The notes: a model not told the origin generated them from the letters alone. A DNA stretch of 64,000 nt from Pseudalkalibacillus sp. SCS-8 (GCF_040126055.1 NZ_CP143541.1:434001-498000), one strand, 5' to 3'; shown: positions 34,720 to 44,129, counted from the stretch's first letter. Numbers and translations are program-made.

Positions 34720-35487
34720 ATGTTGAAAATCGGAAAATATGAATTCCAGTCAAGACTGTTGTTAGGAACAGGAAAATACCCGAACTTTGATATACAAAAG
34801 CAAGCTGTCGAAGTGTCAGATACTGAAATTCTGACGTTCACAGTACGCCGCATGAATATTTTCGAGCCGAGCCAGCCGAATTTTTTAGAAAAACTGGACC
34901 TTGAACGGTATTCCTTGCTGCCGAACACAGCAGGGGCAAAAACGGCTGAGGAAGCGGTGCGTCATGCGAAGCTCGCTAAAGCATCGGGATTATGTGACAT
35001 GGTCAAGGTCGAGGTGATCGGCTGTGACAAGACGTTGCTGCCTGACCCGGTTGAAACGTTGAAGGCGACAGAGGAGCTTTTGAAAGAAGGATTCACGGTC
35101 TTGCCGTATACATCAGATGACGTCGTGCTTGCAAGAAAGCTTGAGGAGCTCGGTGCGCACGCAATCATGCCTGGTGCATCACCGATCGGTTCCGGCCAAG
35201 GAATCATCAACCCGTTGAACCTGAGCTTTATCATCGAGCAATCCAGTGTACCGGTCATTGTGGATGCAGGAATCGGATCACCGGCTGATGCCGCACGCGC
35301 CATGGAGCTTGGCGCAGATGGCGTTCTTCTGAACACGGCCGTTTCTGCAGCTGAAGATCCAGTGAAAATGGCAGAGGCGATGAAACTAGCGATTGAAGCT
35401 GGACGACTCGGCTATGAAGCGGGACGGATTCCGAAAAAACGGTATGCGACAGCAAGCAGTCCGATGGAAGGAATGAGCATAGGGTGA
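34720..35487 (+). CDS. thiG: thiazole synthase ThiG
   Basis: A 255-residue TIM-barrel enzyme that condenses DXP, dehydroglycine and ThiS thiocarboxylate. Conserved blocks: [53 protein letters not shown] (Schiff-base Lys), [25 protein letters not shown] and [11 protein letters not shown]. Its stop overlaps the thiF GTG start. Confidence 0.97.
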   Translation: MLKIGKYEFQSRLLLGTGKYPNFDIQKQAVEVSDTEILTFTVRRMNIFEPSQPNFLEKLDLERYSLLPNTAGAKTAEEAVRHAKLAKASGLCDMVKVEVIGCDKTLLPDPVETLKATEELLKEGFTVLPYTSDDVVLARKLEELGAHAIMPGASPIGSGQGIINPLNLSFIIEQSSVPVIVDAGIGSPADAARAMELGADGVLLNTAVSAAEDPVKMAEAMKLAIEAGRLGYEAGRIPKKRYATASSPMEGMSIG

Positions 35488-36503
35488 GTGACCGTTATTC
35501 CCGCCAAACTCTCTTTGCACCGATCGGAGAGGAAGGACAACAGAAGATCAGTCAGAAGCATGTCCTCATCATCGGCGCTGGTGCGCTCGGGACAGGTAAT
35601 GCAGAAGCGCTTGTACGTGCGGGTATCGGTACGCTTACAATCGTGGACCGTGATTATGTGGAGTGGAGTAACCTCCAACGCCAACAGCTTTACACCGAAA
35701 AGGATGCGGATGAACGGATTCCGAAAGCGGTGGCGGCGCAAAACCGATTGCGAGATGTGAATTCAGATGTCGAGGTTCGTGCTCACATTTTGGATGCAAC
35801 ACCACAAGAGCTTGAGCAGCTTGTTGATGGGGTCGATCTCATTCTTGATGCGACGGATAATTTTGATACCCGGATGATGATCAATGATGTTTCACAAAAG
35901 CATGGCATTCCATGGATCTACGGGGCATGTGTAAGCAGCTATGGCATCAGCCTGACGGTCATTCCAGACGAAACACCATGTCTCAATTGTCTGCTCGAGA
36001 CGGTGCCAATCGGAGGCCTGACATGCGACACGGCTGGGATTATCAGTCCGACGGTGCAAATGGTTGTCGCATACCAGACAGCAGAAGCGTTGAAGATTTT
36101 AGTGGAGGACTGGTCAGCACTGCGGACAAAGCTTGTTTCCTTTGATTTGTGGCGCAATCAGCATACGTCTATTAATGTGATGAAGGCGAAAAAAGAGGAT
36201 TGCCTGTCGTGTGGAAAGGAGCCGACGTACCCTTATCTGTCTTATGAAAACCAGACAAAGACAGCGGTGTTGTGCGGTCGGGATTCCGTTCAAATCAGGC
36301 CTCCGAAACGCCAGGAATGGAATCTGGAAGAGATTGCAAAGCGTTTATCAACTCAGGGCGGTAAAGTCGAGCAAAATCCTTACCTTTTGTCGTTCAGGAT
36401 TGGCGAGCATCGAATGGTCCTGTTCAAGGATGGACGCGCCCTCATACACGGAACGAAGGACATTGCAGAAGCAAAAACGTTGTATCATCGCTATTTAGGC
36501 TAA
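35484..36503 (+). CDS. thiF: ThiF/MoeB/HesA-type adenylyltransferase
   Basis: A 339-residue E1-like enzyme that adenylates the ThiS C-terminus. The ATP-binding [38 protein letters not shown] block is present (GAGALG, then [15 protein letters not shown]), as are [17 protein letters not shown] and two CxxC zinc pairs (CLNC; CLSC). A C-terminal extension of about 100 residues follows the E1 core, as in Bacillus ThiF/MoeB forms. It could also serve MoaD in molybdopterin synthesis. GTG start coupled to thiG. Confidence 0.93.
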   Translation: MSDRYSRQTLFAPIGEEGQQKISQKHVLIIGAGALGTGNAEALVRAGIGTLTIVDRDYVEWSNLQRQQLYTEKDADERIPKAVAAQNRLRDVNSDVEVRAHILDATPQELEQLVDGVDLILDATDNFDTRMMINDVSQKHGIPWIYGACVSSYGISLTVIPDETPCLNCLLETVPIGGLTCDTAGIISPTVQMVVAYQTAEALKILVEDWSALRTKLVSFDLWRNQHTSINVMKAKKEDCLSCGKEPTYPYLSYENQTKTAVLCGRDSVQIRPPKRQEWNLEEIAKRLSTQGGKVEQNPYLLSFRIGEHRMVLFKDGRALIHGTKDIAEAKTLYHRYLG

Positions 36504-36519
36504 TGGAGGTGGACGAACG

Positions 36520-37329
36520 ATGACGTACAAAGCATTGACGATTGCAGGATCGGATAGCGGAGGCGGCGCTGGGATCCAGGCAGATCTGAAGACGTTTCAG
36601 GAGCTTGAAGTATATGGGATGTCTGTCATTACAGCTGTTACTGCCCAAAACACACTTGGTGTACAAGGCGTGTACCCGATGACCGTTGAAGCGGTAAGGG
36701 AGCAACTGAAGTCGATTGCGACCGATCTTGAACCGGATGCAGTGAAGACCGGCATGCTGTTCAGCCCAGAAATCATTGAAAGTGTTGCGGAAGCGATTGA
36801 AATATACGGATGGCGGAAAATTGTCGTCGATCCGGTCATGATTGCAAAAGGTGGGGCTTCTCTTTTACAAGAGGAAGCGGTTGAAGCATTGAAATTGAAA
36901 TTGCTGCCACACGCATTCGTAGTGACCCCGAATATTCCGGAGGCAGAAGCTCTGACCGGTATTACGATCGAATCTGTCGAGGACAGGATGAGAGTAGCAG
37001 AAATGCTTCATGGGATGGGAGCACGGAATGTTGTCATCAAGGGCGGCCATTCCGACGACCCAAAGTGTGCCAATGACCTTTTATATGATGGGGATCAGTT
37101 TTACGAGTACAAAGGGGTCCGGAAGCAGACCGAAAATACCCATGGAACAGGTTGTACGTTTGCAGCAGCAATAACAGCCGAACTGGCTAAAGGAAGAACG
37201 GTTCAGGAAGCGGTGCGTGTCGCCAAAAAATTTATCACAGCTGCTATTGATGATAATCTCAGAATCGGCTCTGGACATGGACCGACGAATCATTGGGCGT
37301 TCCGTCATGCTGGAGTTTCAATCCAATGA
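36520..37329 (+). CDS. thiD: HMP/HMP-P kinase ThiD
   Basis: A 269-residue ribokinase-fold enzyme that phosphorylates hydroxymethylpyrimidine twice. Motifs: GSDSGGGAGIQADLKTF, TAVTAQNT, VKTGML, DPVMIAKGG, TPNIPEAEAL, VIKGGH and the anion hole NTHGTGCTFAAAI. It links HMP salvaged through tenA-ykoEDC to thiamin phosphate synthesis. GGAGGTG ribosome binding site; the stop overlaps thiE. Confidence 0.96.
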   Translation: MTYKALTIAGSDSGGGAGIQADLKTFQELEVYGMSVITAVTAQNTLGVQGVYPMTVEAVREQLKSIATDLEPDAVKTGMLFSPEIIESVAEAIEIYGWRKIVVDPVMIAKGGASLLQEEAVEALKLKLLPHAFVVTPNIPEAEALTGITIESVEDRMRVAEMLHGMGARNVVIKGGHSDDPKCANDLLYDGDQFYEYKGVRKQTENTHGTGCTFAAAITAELAKGRTVQEAVRVAKKFITAAIDDNLRIGSGHGPTNHWAFRHAGVSIQ

Positions 37330-38003
37330 AGAACGTGAAGAAGGCGATGAAGCTTTACCTAGTCATGGGGAGTCTGAATTGTGAGCGTGATCCGCGAGAA
37401 GTATTGAAGGAAGCGATTGAAGGAGGAGTAACCCTTTTTCAATTCCGGGAAAAAGGGTCAGGGTGTTTGAGTGGGGCTGCAAAACGTGAGCTTGCCCTGG
37501 ATCTCAAAGCAATTTGCCATGCATCAGGCATCCCCTTCATCGTGAACGATGATGTCGCACTCGCACTTGAGCTAGACGCAGATGGGGTTCATATCGGCCA
37601 AGAGGACGGTTCAATTGAGGAGATCAGACATCGGGTCGGAGATAAAATCCTTGGCGTCTCAACTCATGATGTAGTGGAAGCGGAAGCTGCTGTCAGGGCT
37701 GGAGCTGATTATATCGGCGTCGGTCCGATGTTCATGACGAAAACGAAAACCGACATCCAGGAAGTAAGGGGTCCTATCGTTATTGAAGAGATTTGTAGAG
37801 GTGGTCTTGAGGTCCCCCTTGTCGGTATCGGCGGGATCAATACATCCAATGTAGAACAAGTTATGGAAGCCGGAGCTGATGGAGTAGCGGTCATTTCAGC
37901 GATCAGTCAGGCTGACAACCCACGTGAGCGCGCACAACAATTTTTTAACATCGTAAAACGTTCTAAACAGATGTATCCCAGTCATAAAATAAACCATTCA
38001 TGA
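37326..38003 (+). CDS. thiE: thiamin-phosphate synthase ThiE
   Basis: A 225-residue TIM-barrel enzyme that joins HMP-PP and thiazole phosphate. ThiE-specific residues are present: LFQFREKGSG, IVNDDVALALELDADGVHIGQED, GVSTHD, YIGVGPMF.TKTKTD and IGGI. ATG 37326 overlaps the thiD stop (ATGA) and gives the usual ThiE length; the frame is also open from ATG 37293. Last gene of the operon; terminator follows. It coexists with TenI, its superfamily relative. Confidence 0.95.
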   Translation: MKNVKKAMKLYLVMGSLNCERDPREVLKEAIEGGVTLFQFREKGSGCLSGAAKRELALDLKAICHASGIPFIVNDDVALALELDADGVHIGQEDGSIEEIRHRVGDKILGVSTHDVVEAEAAVRAGADYIGVGPMFMTKTKTDIQEVRGPIVIEEICRGGLEVPLVGIGGINTSNVEQVMEAGADGVAVISAISQADNPRERAQQFFNIVKRSKQMYPSHKINHS

Positions 38004-38017
38004 GTAACTCCTGGAAA

Positions 38018-38052
38018 GAACTGTAACGGTCGTCCGTTACAGTTCTTTTTTT
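38018..38052 (+). terminator. rho-independent terminator of the thiamin operon
   Basis: GAACTGTAACGG and CCGTTACAGTTC form a 12-bp stem with a TCGT loop, followed by seven T. Confidence 0.95.
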
Positions 38053-38061
38053 ATTGTTTTA

Positions 38062-38168
38062 GTGTCAGGCACTTTCAACGATGCCACGTCTGATGCGGGT
38101 TCGGAGAAGGTGTCAGGCACCAATCAAAACCCCTTGCTGCGCGCGGGTTCCAGATTGGTGCCTGACAC
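38062..38168. repeat. GTGCCTGACACC palindromic REP-like element, copy 2
   Basis: GTGTCAGGCAC at 38062-38072 is repeated directly at 38110-38121 and inverted at 38157-38168. The 38110-38168 core pairs GTGTCAGGCACCAATC with GATTGGTGCCTGACAC and encloses AAAACCCCTTGCTG, the same inner motif as the copy at 24691-24750. Confidence 0.85.
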
Positions 38169-38251
38169 TTCGAATTCTTCTCGTCTATGACAACCTCTGG
38201 CGTGCGTACGCTAGTATAGTGAGAGTTTTCATGCGAAAGGAGAGGTGTCGA

Positions 38252-38470
38252 GTGGTAGATGAAAGGATGCCACAATTGTTCAGCCTCATTGATCCATACG
38301 TGTATCAAACGTTGTGTACAGTCGTGGGGAAAATGTTGACGGTGGAGACGACTCGGGGTTCGTTGAGAGGTAAGCTGACCGATGTCCAGCCGGATCATAT
38401 CGTCCTTCAAGTCAATGGCACGATGTTTTTCGTACGGATCCAACAAATCGTCTGGGTATTCCCAAACTAG
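38252..38470 (+). CDS. yuzF: DUF2642 family protein (YuzF-like)
   Basis: A 72-residue protein starting at GTG with AAAGGAGAGG upstream. The sequence DPYVYQTLCTVVGKMLTVETTRGSLRGKLTDVQPDHIVL..VNGTMFFVRIQQIVWVFP matches the Bacillus YuzF/DUF2642 group, a small SH3-like beta-barrel family found in spore-formers (some members are coat-associated). Function unknown. The frame extends upstream into the palindromic repeat, which is not coding. A Mn catalase gene follows after 18 bp. Confidence 0.82.
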   Translation: MVDERMPQLFSLIDPYVYQTLCTVVGKMLTVETTRGSLRGKLTDVQPDHIVLQVNGTMFFVRIQQIVWVFPN

Positions 38471-38488
38471 ACAGGCGGGAGGACGACT

Positions 38489-39379
38489 ATGTTTAAACGG
38501 ATCAATCAACAATTAATCGAGCTCCCTATACCTGAACACGGCGATGCGAATGCTGCAGCTGCTGTCCAGGCGTTACTCGGGGGGCGTTTTGGCGAGATGT
38601 CGACGCTGAACAATTATATGTTCCAATCCTTCAATTTCCGCGAAAAGAAGAAGCTGAAGCCTTTTTATGATTTGGTGGCAAGTATCACCGCCGAAGAATT
38701 CGGCCACGTTGAGCTTGTATCAACCTCGATCAATCTGTTGACGAAAGGAAGCTCGTTCCCGGCACCACCCGATCTTACACCACTCCAGAATGGAAAGGAC
38801 GCCCGAAACGCCGATCAATTCATCGCAACGGCCCAAACAGCGCTCGGTGCAGATGCGATGGGCAACCCATGGCGGGGTGATTATGTATTCAATAGTGGTA
38901 ATCTCGTCGTCGACCTTATCCATAACTTCTTCCTGGAAGTTGGAGCGAGGACGCACAAAATGCGGGTGTATGAAATGACAGACCACCCGACAGCAAGGGA
39001 AATGATCGGATATTTACTCGTCAGAGGCGGGACGCATATCCTCGCCTATGCGAAAGCGATCTATATTGCGACGGGGACCGACCTGACCAAGATGCTCCCT
39101 GTTCCGAATCTATCGAACACGAAATTCGATTATGCCCGAAAATTTGAAGAGAGAGGACTCGCAAACGTGCTTTATACGTGGAGTGATGGCGAGTATCAAG
39201 GCATCAGGCAAATATGGAAAGGGACGAATCCGGAAAACGGGCAGCCATTACGTGTGGTGGAAGGTGCTCCTCAAGGGGCGAAAATCCCGGATTTGGATGG
39301 TCTCCCTGAAGAATTCGCTCCTGGCATTACGAAAGACCATTATGAACAGATCATGAAACGGCTTTTGCGTGACTTATAA
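38489..39379 (+). CDS. manganese catalase
   Basis: A 296-residue non-haem dimanganese catalase (KatN/YdbD/YjqC type) that disproportionates hydrogen peroxide. Ferritin-like four-helix motifs carrying metal ligands are visible: GGRFGEMSTLNNYMFQSF (Glu), ITAEEFGHVELV (Glu/His), DLIHNFFLEVGARTHKMRVYEM (Glu) and RGGTHILAYAKA (His). It probably shares a transcript with yuzF. Spore-coat association is known for Bacillus Mn catalases and would fit a DUF2642 neighbour. Terminator follows. Confidence 0.93.
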   Translation: MFKRINQQLIELPIPEHGDANAAAAVQALLGGRFGEMSTLNNYMFQSFNFREKKKLKPFYDLVASITAEEFGHVELVSTSINLLTKGSSFPAPPDLTPLQNGKDARNADQFIATAQTALGADAMGNPWRGDYVFNSGNLVVDLIHNFFLEVGARTHKMRVYEMTDHPTAREMIGYLLVRGGTHILAYAKAIYIATGTDLTKMLPVPNLSNTKFDYARKFEERGLANVLYTWSDGEYQGIRQIWKGTNPENGQPLRVVEGAPQGAKIPDLDGLPEEFAPGITKDHYEQIMKRLLRDL

Positions 39380-39382
39380 AAT

Positions 39383-39420
39383 AAGCACCAGAACTCTGTA
39401 GAGGAGTCTGGTGCTTTTTA
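39383..39420 (+). terminator. rho-independent terminator
   Basis: AGCACCAGAACT pairs with AGTCTGGTGCT, followed by five T. Confidence 0.9.
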
Positions 39421-39470
39421 CCATATTATTGATAAGATAGAGAGGAGTGTTTTCAAAGGGGGAATTGAGG

Positions 39471-40124
39471 TTGTTCAAAAAACAATGGATGATCGTCGTT
39501 TTCGCATGCTTAATGCTAGCCGCATGTTCACAAGGTGAAGCAGTAAAAAGCACGAGCGGAAAAATGACGCTGGAGGCTGCTGATTTAAGTGCGAAAGAAA
39601 AAGGACTGTTGGGAGCCACAGGTGTATCGCATTCTTTTATCTATGATTTAACCGAGCTTGATGAGTCCGTCAAGTTCATGAGGCTCTATATCGATCATTA
39701 TGAAAAAGGAATCAAAAAAGAAGAAGCGTCGAGTGTAGGCGTAGGTATCATGGAAGATGAAGAAGAGGGCGATTTGCATCGCATCGCTTTTTTGATGACA
39801 GATGGAACGAACGCTGCTGATGAAAAAAACTTCAATATATCGTACATATATGATACGGGAAACAGTACCGGTCACCATAAGCTCAAGCTTGGTACTTCAT
39901 CTATCGCATCCATGTCCCTTCCTATCGATGAAAAGCACGAAATTCAGATTGGGAAGCCGATTACGGTCGGGGCAATGGTTGCAGATGAAGGAGATGGAGT
40001 CCATTTATCTGGGGACTTGTTCCAAAATGAGGAACAAGCGATAAAAGATGGGATGGCAGATTATGACCATGTATACCTCTTCAAAGTGGAGCTGTTAACG
40101 GAAGACCCACATAAAGTGAATTAA
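39471..40124 (+). CDS. lipoprotein of unknown function
   Basis: A 217-residue lipoprotein: short signal peptide ending in lipobox LAAC (mature N-terminal Cys near residue 19), then a polar, beta-rich domain with acidic insertions (EDEEEGD). No family recognised. TTG 39471 is preferred because AAAGGGGG lies 8 nt upstream and it gives a proper signal peptide; an earlier GTG at 39447 is possible. Stand-alone gene after the catalase terminator. Confidence 0.7.
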   Translation: MFKKQWMIVVFACLMLAACSQGEAVKSTSGKMTLEAADLSAKEKGLLGATGVSHSFIYDLTELDESVKFMRLYIDHYEKGIKKEEASSVGVGIMEDEEEGDLHRIAFLMTDGTNAADEKNFNISYIYDTGNSTGHHKLKLGTSSIASMSLPIDEKHEIQIGKPITVGAMVADEGDGVHLSGDLFQNEEQAIKDGMADYDHVYLFKVELLTEDPHKVN

Positions 40125-40186
40125 CTAAAATTAGGGCGATGAAGGACAAAACAGCACAAAAAGCAAGCAGAAATGTCTTTCATAAA

Positions 40187-40221
40187 AGCCGGATCATCCC
40201 GCATGGGAGTCCGGCTTTTTG
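40187..40221. terminator. bidirectional terminator at the rarD 3' end
   Basis: AAAAGCCGGA and TCCGGCTTTTT pair with an inner TCCC/GGGA stem, with A/T tails on both sides. It overlaps the rarD stop. Confidence 0.85.
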
Positions 40222-41168
40222 TTTGCATGTTCATACGCTTTCGCTTTTTTCGAAAGCCTTGGTTCGAAGCGTGCTAGAAGCTTCGTGTTGGCTAATGTGA
40301 AAATGCTCAAAGCAATCCAGATGAAGATGAACGAAATCATATGGACCTGAGAAAACGGTTCGTTGTAAAGGAAAACACCGATCACGAGCATGATGGTCGG
40401 TGCAATGTATTGCAGGAACCCGATCATCGTTAACGAAATGCGGTTGGCACCAGTTGCGAACAGTAACAATGGTACAGCAGTAGCGACTCCTGCTCCGAAC
40501 AAGAGCAATGCTGTATTCGGATCAGCCATGACGAATGAATTCGATCCATCGTTGACGAGAAAACTCACGTAAATCAATGCGATCGGTGTAATGAACATCG
40601 TCTCAATCGTCAAACCGGTCAATGCCCCTAGTGCTGTCATTTTCTTCAGCAAACCGTAAAGCCCGAAGCTTAGCGCCAATGAGATCGCAACCCACGGAAT
40701 CGACCCGAAGTGGAGGGTCAGATTCAACACACCGATTGTGGCGAGAAGAAACGAGATGATTTGCCAAAATGAGAGTCGTTCCTTCAAAACGATAATACCG
40801 AGCAACACGCTGACAAGCGGATTGATGTAATACCCGAGACTCGCTTCAACGACATGGTTGTTGTTGACCGCCCAGATGTACGTGTACCAGTTTATTGTGA
40901 TGAAGATTGATGCGAAAATCAAACCGAGCAGCTTTTTCTTGTTGGTGAACAATTCCTTCAATTCACGGATAAACTTATTGATCCGCTTCATCACCATCAA
41001 GACGCCTAACATGAAAACGAACGACCAAATCATACGGTGGGCAAGGATTTCTTCGGATGGCACGTGCTGAATCAGCTTCCAATAAAGCGGCAGGATTCCC
41101 CATAGGATGTAAGCGCCAGCGCCAGCTGCGACACCGGCAAGATGTTCTTTTCGTTGTGCTTCAGTCAT
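40194..41168 (-). CDS. rarD: EamA-type permease RarD
   Basis: A 324-residue membrane protein with ten helices in the DMT/EamA fold. The RarD-type start is clear: GAGAYILWGILPLYWKL, then HRMIWSFVFML, NWYTYIWAVNNNHVVEASLGYYINPL and FLQYIAPTIMLVIGVFLYNE. RarD is thought to be an amino-acid or drug exporter; a reported chloramphenicol-sensitivity link gave the name. The substrate is not known. Monocistronic, leftward. Confidence 0.92.
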   Translation of the reverse strand: MTEAQRKEHLAGVAAGAGAYILWGILPLYWKLIQHVPSEEILAHRMIWSFVFMLGVLMVMKRINKFIRELKELFTNKKKLLGLIFASIFITINWYTYIWAVNNNHVVEASLGYYINPLVSVLLGIIVLKERLSFWQIISFLLATIGVLNLTLHFGSIPWVAISLALSFGLYGLLKKMTALGALTGLTIETMFITPIALIYVSFLVNDGSNSFVMADPNTALLLFGAGVATAVPLLLFATGANRISLTMIGFLQYIAPTIMLVIGVFLYNEPFSQVHMISFIFIWIALSIFTLANTKLLARFEPRLSKKAKAYEHANKKPDSHAG

Positions 41169-41256
41169 TCATAAGGACCTCGATTCAGGATTCAGATAGA
41201 ACAATTTTAGTACCATTCACGTGAAAAGACAATCGGAACGTCTTCCTTTTATCCCA

Positions 41257-41991
41257 TTACATTTCGACTTCTTTTTTTGCCTTTATTTTTCCGCTCATAA
41301 AAGGTAAATAGGTAATCAAGAACGCGACAAACATGACAATTTCAAGGTTGATGATATACCAGTACCCGGTTCCGAACCAGCTCAACAACGTGTCACTTGC
41401 AGGAGGCCCTTCAAGGAACAAATAATTGGAACCGATCGAACGATTGAGATAATGCAGCGGCAGCGCCAGGATATTGATGAAAAAAACAGCTTTGAAAATG
41501 GAAGCGAATTTCGGACGTAAACGTAAAATCAGAATGGCATAAAAGACGGTCACCACAAGTGTCATGTGATGGATGAAAAACTGGAAAAAACGATAATGAG
41601 GATAGCCATACAACAAGTCTGGCGTCACTATCGCAAGTACCGGTGGTAAAAAGGCGATGAAATAGACGAGCTGAAAACGGGATTCGTTCGGCTTCAATAA
41701 AAAGTAGAGGATCGCAAGCGAACTGATCGAGCAGAGGTGGAATGGAAGATGGATGCGTAAATCCCACACGCCATTCATCAGACTCCACAGCTGATAGCTT
41801 AATTCCGACAACACTAAAACTGTAAAGAGCGTCCATCGAATGTGGTGCTGGTACTTCGTGTTTTTCCGGATCCTACTCCCAAAAAGAAAAAGGGTCACAA
41901 TGAGAATCGTGAGGACGCTGATCATGATGAAATGGCTCGTGGAAAACAGCGTGAAGTTTCTATAAAGCTCCGGATAAAAAAATGTACCCAT
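41257..41991 (-). CDS. ywaF: TIGR02206-type membrane protein (YwaF-like)
   Basis: A 244-residue protein with seven membrane helices. The pattern FSTSHFIMI, WSLMNGVWDLRIHLPFHLCS, FLPPVLAIVTPDLLYGYPHYRFFQFFIHHMTLV is that of the YwaF/TIGR02206 family, which has conserved His residues in the membrane and no known function. Start at ATG 41991 (after AAGGGGAG) is preferred over ATG 41997. It lies upstream of rarD in the same direction but about 90 bp apart. Confidence 0.88.
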   Translation of the reverse strand: MGTFFYPELYRNFTLFSTSHFIMISVLTILIVTLFLFGSRIRKNTKYQHHIRWTLFTVLVLSELSYQLWSLMNGVWDLRIHLPFHLCSISSLAILYFLLKPNESRFQLVYFIAFLPPVLAIVTPDLLYGYPHYRFFQFFIHHMTLVVTVFYAILILRLRPKFASIFKAVFFINILALPLHYLNRSIGSNYLFLEGPPASDTLLSWFGTGYWYIINLEIVMFVAFLITYLPFMSGKIKAKKEVEM

Positions 41992-42102
41992 CTTCATCTC
42001 CCCTTATCTGGCATTCGTCTATCCAATCAATGTCTGCTATAATGTTTCCATATTTTAGAACCGGAGTAAAGAGCGATTTTTATTGAAAGAGGTGTCGGTA
42101 TC

Positions 42103-42816
42103 GTGAAGAACAAACAAGAAATTCGAGAACGTGTATGGGAGACGATGACGGAAGAGAAGGTAGGGCGTTTCCCTTTTCCATTGAAGGGAAGGATTCCGAA
42201 CTTTAAAGGGGCCGAGAAAGCTGCAGCGTTCGTGACAGAAATGGACACGTACAAGAACGCGAAGGTCATCAAGGTCAATCCCGACTCGCCGCAGCTTCCA
42301 ATACGAAAACAAATCTTGATTGATGGAAAAACGTTGCTTGTCCCGACACCACGATTGAAGGACGGCTTCATCATGGTCAAGCCGGAATGGGTGCCTGATG
42401 GAGAGGAGAAGAAAGCTGCTAGCCTAAGCCACATCCATTCCTACGGAAAAGTTATCCCACTTTCTGAAATGCCGACGATTGACTTGATCGTCGTCGGGTC
42501 AGTCGCAATTCATCGTGACGGTCGGAGGCTCGGAAAAGGAGAGGGGTATGCGGACCGGGAGTATGCGATTATCCGTGAGCTTGGAAATCCAGCTGTCCCC
42601 GTGATTACTTCCATTCATTCAGTCCAGCTGGTTGACGATGATTTGCCACGAGACGCCTATGATTTAACGGTAGATTACATCGCAACAGAAAAGGAACTGA
42701 TCCAGACAAAAAATGATTATGAGAAGCCGACAGGCATACTCTGGGACCAAGTGACCGATGAAGAACGAGAAGAGATGCCAGTATTGGAAGAAATCTATCG
42801 TCTCACACATTCTTAA
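42103..42816 (+). CDS. 5-formyltetrahydrofolate cyclo-ligase family protein
   Basis: A 237-residue protein with the 5-FCL-like fold: IRERVWETM start, FPFPLKGRIPNFKGAE, DTYKNAKVIKVNPDSPQLPIRKQIL and LGKGEGYADREYAIIREL, the last matching the phosphate-binding GxGxGYYD region of cyclo-ligases with changes. This is the larger MTHFSD-like subgroup, not the usual ~190-residue YqgN enzyme, so the substrate may differ. GTG start with AAAGAGGTG upstream. Confidence 0.85.
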   Translation: MKNKQEIRERVWETMTEEKVGRFPFPLKGRIPNFKGAEKAAAFVTEMDTYKNAKVIKVNPDSPQLPIRKQILIDGKTLLVPTPRLKDGFIMVKPEWVPDGEEKKAASLSHIHSYGKVIPLSEMPTIDLIVVGSVAIHRDGRRLGKGEGYADREYAIIRELGNPAVPVITSIHSVQLVDDDLPRDAYDLTVDYIATEKELIQTKNDYEKPTGILWDQVTDEEREEMPVLEEIYRLTHS

Positions 42817-42891
42817 ACACAAAGTGCTTTGTTTAATTTCAACTTCTATAAGGAATATTACTAAAGGATGCCGATTAAGGAGTTGATCTTC

Positions 42892-43308
42892 GTGAAAGAT
42901 TTGAAGGAAAAAGTACTGAACGTTTTAGATGATAGTAAATATGGAACACTTGCGACCGTGAAAAATAACAAGCCTCATTCACGCTACATGACATTTCACC
43001 ATGAAGGTTTGACGATGTATACCCCGACGGATAAGGATACGCATAAGACGGAAGAAATCGATGCAAACCCGAACGTCCATATCTTATTAGGCTATGATGG
43101 AGACGGACTTGGGGATGCATACGTGGAAGTCGAAGGAACGGCTGCCATCAAGGATGACCCTGAGTTGAAAAAGAAAATCTGGAACAAGCATATGGAGAAA
43201 TGGTTCAAAGGGCCAGATGATCCTGATTACATCGTATTAGAGATTCAGCCAACTCTGTTCAGGCTCATGAACAGTGGCTCGGAATCACCACAAGTGTTAG
43301 AAGTATAA
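42892..43308 (+). CDS. pyridoxamine-phosphate-oxidase-like general stress protein
   Basis: A 138-residue split-barrel flavin-fold protein similar to general stress protein 26/YdaG: LNVLDDSKYGTLATVKNNKPHSRYMTF, LTMYTPTDKDTHKTEEIDANPNVHILLGYD, YVEVEGTA. These bind FMN or F420-like cofactors weakly, and many have unknown reactions. GTG 42892 is chosen since AAGGAG lies 9 nt upstream; the open frame reaches ATG 42868. Terminator follows. Confidence 0.85.
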   Translation: MKDLKEKVLNVLDDSKYGTLATVKNNKPHSRYMTFHHEGLTMYTPTDKDTHKTEEIDANPNVHILLGYDGDGLGDAYVEVEGTAAIKDDPELKKKIWNKHMEKWFKGPDDPDYIVLEIQPTLFRLMNSGSESPQVLEV

Positions 43309-43312
43309 ATAG

Positions 43313-43342
43313 AAGGTGAGGGCAGCTGCTCTCACCTTTTTC
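43313..43342 (+). terminator. rho-independent terminator
   Basis: AAGGTGAG and CTCACCTT arms flanking a further AGCAGCT-like inner pairing, followed by TTTTT. Confidence 0.9.
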
Positions 43343-43410
43343 GATATTGCCACAAATCTACCATACATTATCTGGTAAAATGAACATAACAATGACAATG
43401 GGGTGATGGA

Positions 43411-43782
43411 ATGGATTTTTCAGCCGGTATTGCGGAGGAACGGATTCGAGCAGCACTGGAGAAAGGGACGTTTGATAACCTTCCTGGGAAAGGAAAGCCG
43501 TTACCAAAGGACGAAATGGCTGGTGTGCCTGATGAGCTTCGTCTGAGCTATAAAATCCTCAAAAACGGAGGCTTTGTGCCACCCGAAGTTCAGCTGAAAA
43601 AGGAAATGGTCACGCTTGAAGAACTGATCAGCTGCTGTAAGGATGAAAAAGAACGTTCAGAGCTAAACAAACGTTTGAATGAAAAAATCATCCGGTTCAA
43701 TCAGTTGATGGAAAAGCGGAAAATAAGTCATTCCTCAGCCTATCGTTCTTATCAACACAAAATTTTTAACAAATTGTATTAA
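43411..43782 (+). CDS. DUF1992 (DnaJ-C28-like) protein
   Basis: A 123-residue protein of the DUF1992 family. The family signature IAEERIRAALEKGTFDNLPGKGKPLP...DELRLSYKILKNGGFVPPEVQLKKEM is nearly complete. The domain is found in mammalian DNAJC28 and in many bacteria without a J domain, as here; function unknown. GGGGTGATGG provides the ribosome binding site. Confidence 0.9.
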   Translation: MDFSAGIAEERIRAALEKGTFDNLPGKGKPLPKDEMAGVPDELRLSYKILKNGGFVPPEVQLKKEMVTLEELISCCKDEKERSELNKRLNEKIIRFNQLMEKRKISHSSAYRSYQHKIFNKLY

Positions 43783-43875
43783 AAAACTTGTTTTAGCAAT
43801 AAAAATAAAGGAATTTCGACACATTTAGGGAATAGTAACAATAGCTTGTAAATCCATTGTTAGGTGGTGACGAGA

Positions 43876-44121
43876 TTGAGGCTTGTCAAACACTTAAATG
43901 ATTTTCAACACCTTAAGAGACAAGGAACAGGATACTTCATTGTCTTGGATCATCAATCAACCAAAATTCATTCTGTGCGTTGTGCTTGGATTAGGGAAGA
44001 AAGCTTTATTCAGAAAGTCATCACGAACAAAGGAACGAACGGAAGCTATTACTGGGTCCAGATGTGGAATTCGCTTGAACCGACCTTTGATGAAACACCC
44101 TGTCAAAAATGCATGTGCTAA
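43876..44121 (+). CDS. small hypothetical protein with C-terminal CxxCxC
   Basis: An 81-residue protein with an isolated Cys in SVRCAW and a C-terminal PCQKCMC, which could bind zinc. A beta-rich middle (GYFIVLDHQSTKIHSVRC, YYWVQMW) is seen. No named family recognised. TTG 43876 with AGGTGGTGA upstream is the likely start; GTG 43864 is the longer alternative. Terminator follows. Confidence 0.6.
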   Translation: MRLVKHLNDFQHLKRQGTGYFIVLDHQSTKIHSVRCAWIREESFIQKVITNKGTNGSYYWVQMWNSLEPTFDETPCQKCMC

Positions 44122-44129
44122 CACGTTTG

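Noticed and set aside
38081..38251. N-terminal extension of the YuzF-like gene
   Set aside because: It would translate the palindromic repeat; GTG 38252 has AAAGGAGAGG upstream.
40131..40310. Small ORF after the lipoprotein gene
   Set aside because: It reads through the shared terminator and antisense to rarD with no family likeness.
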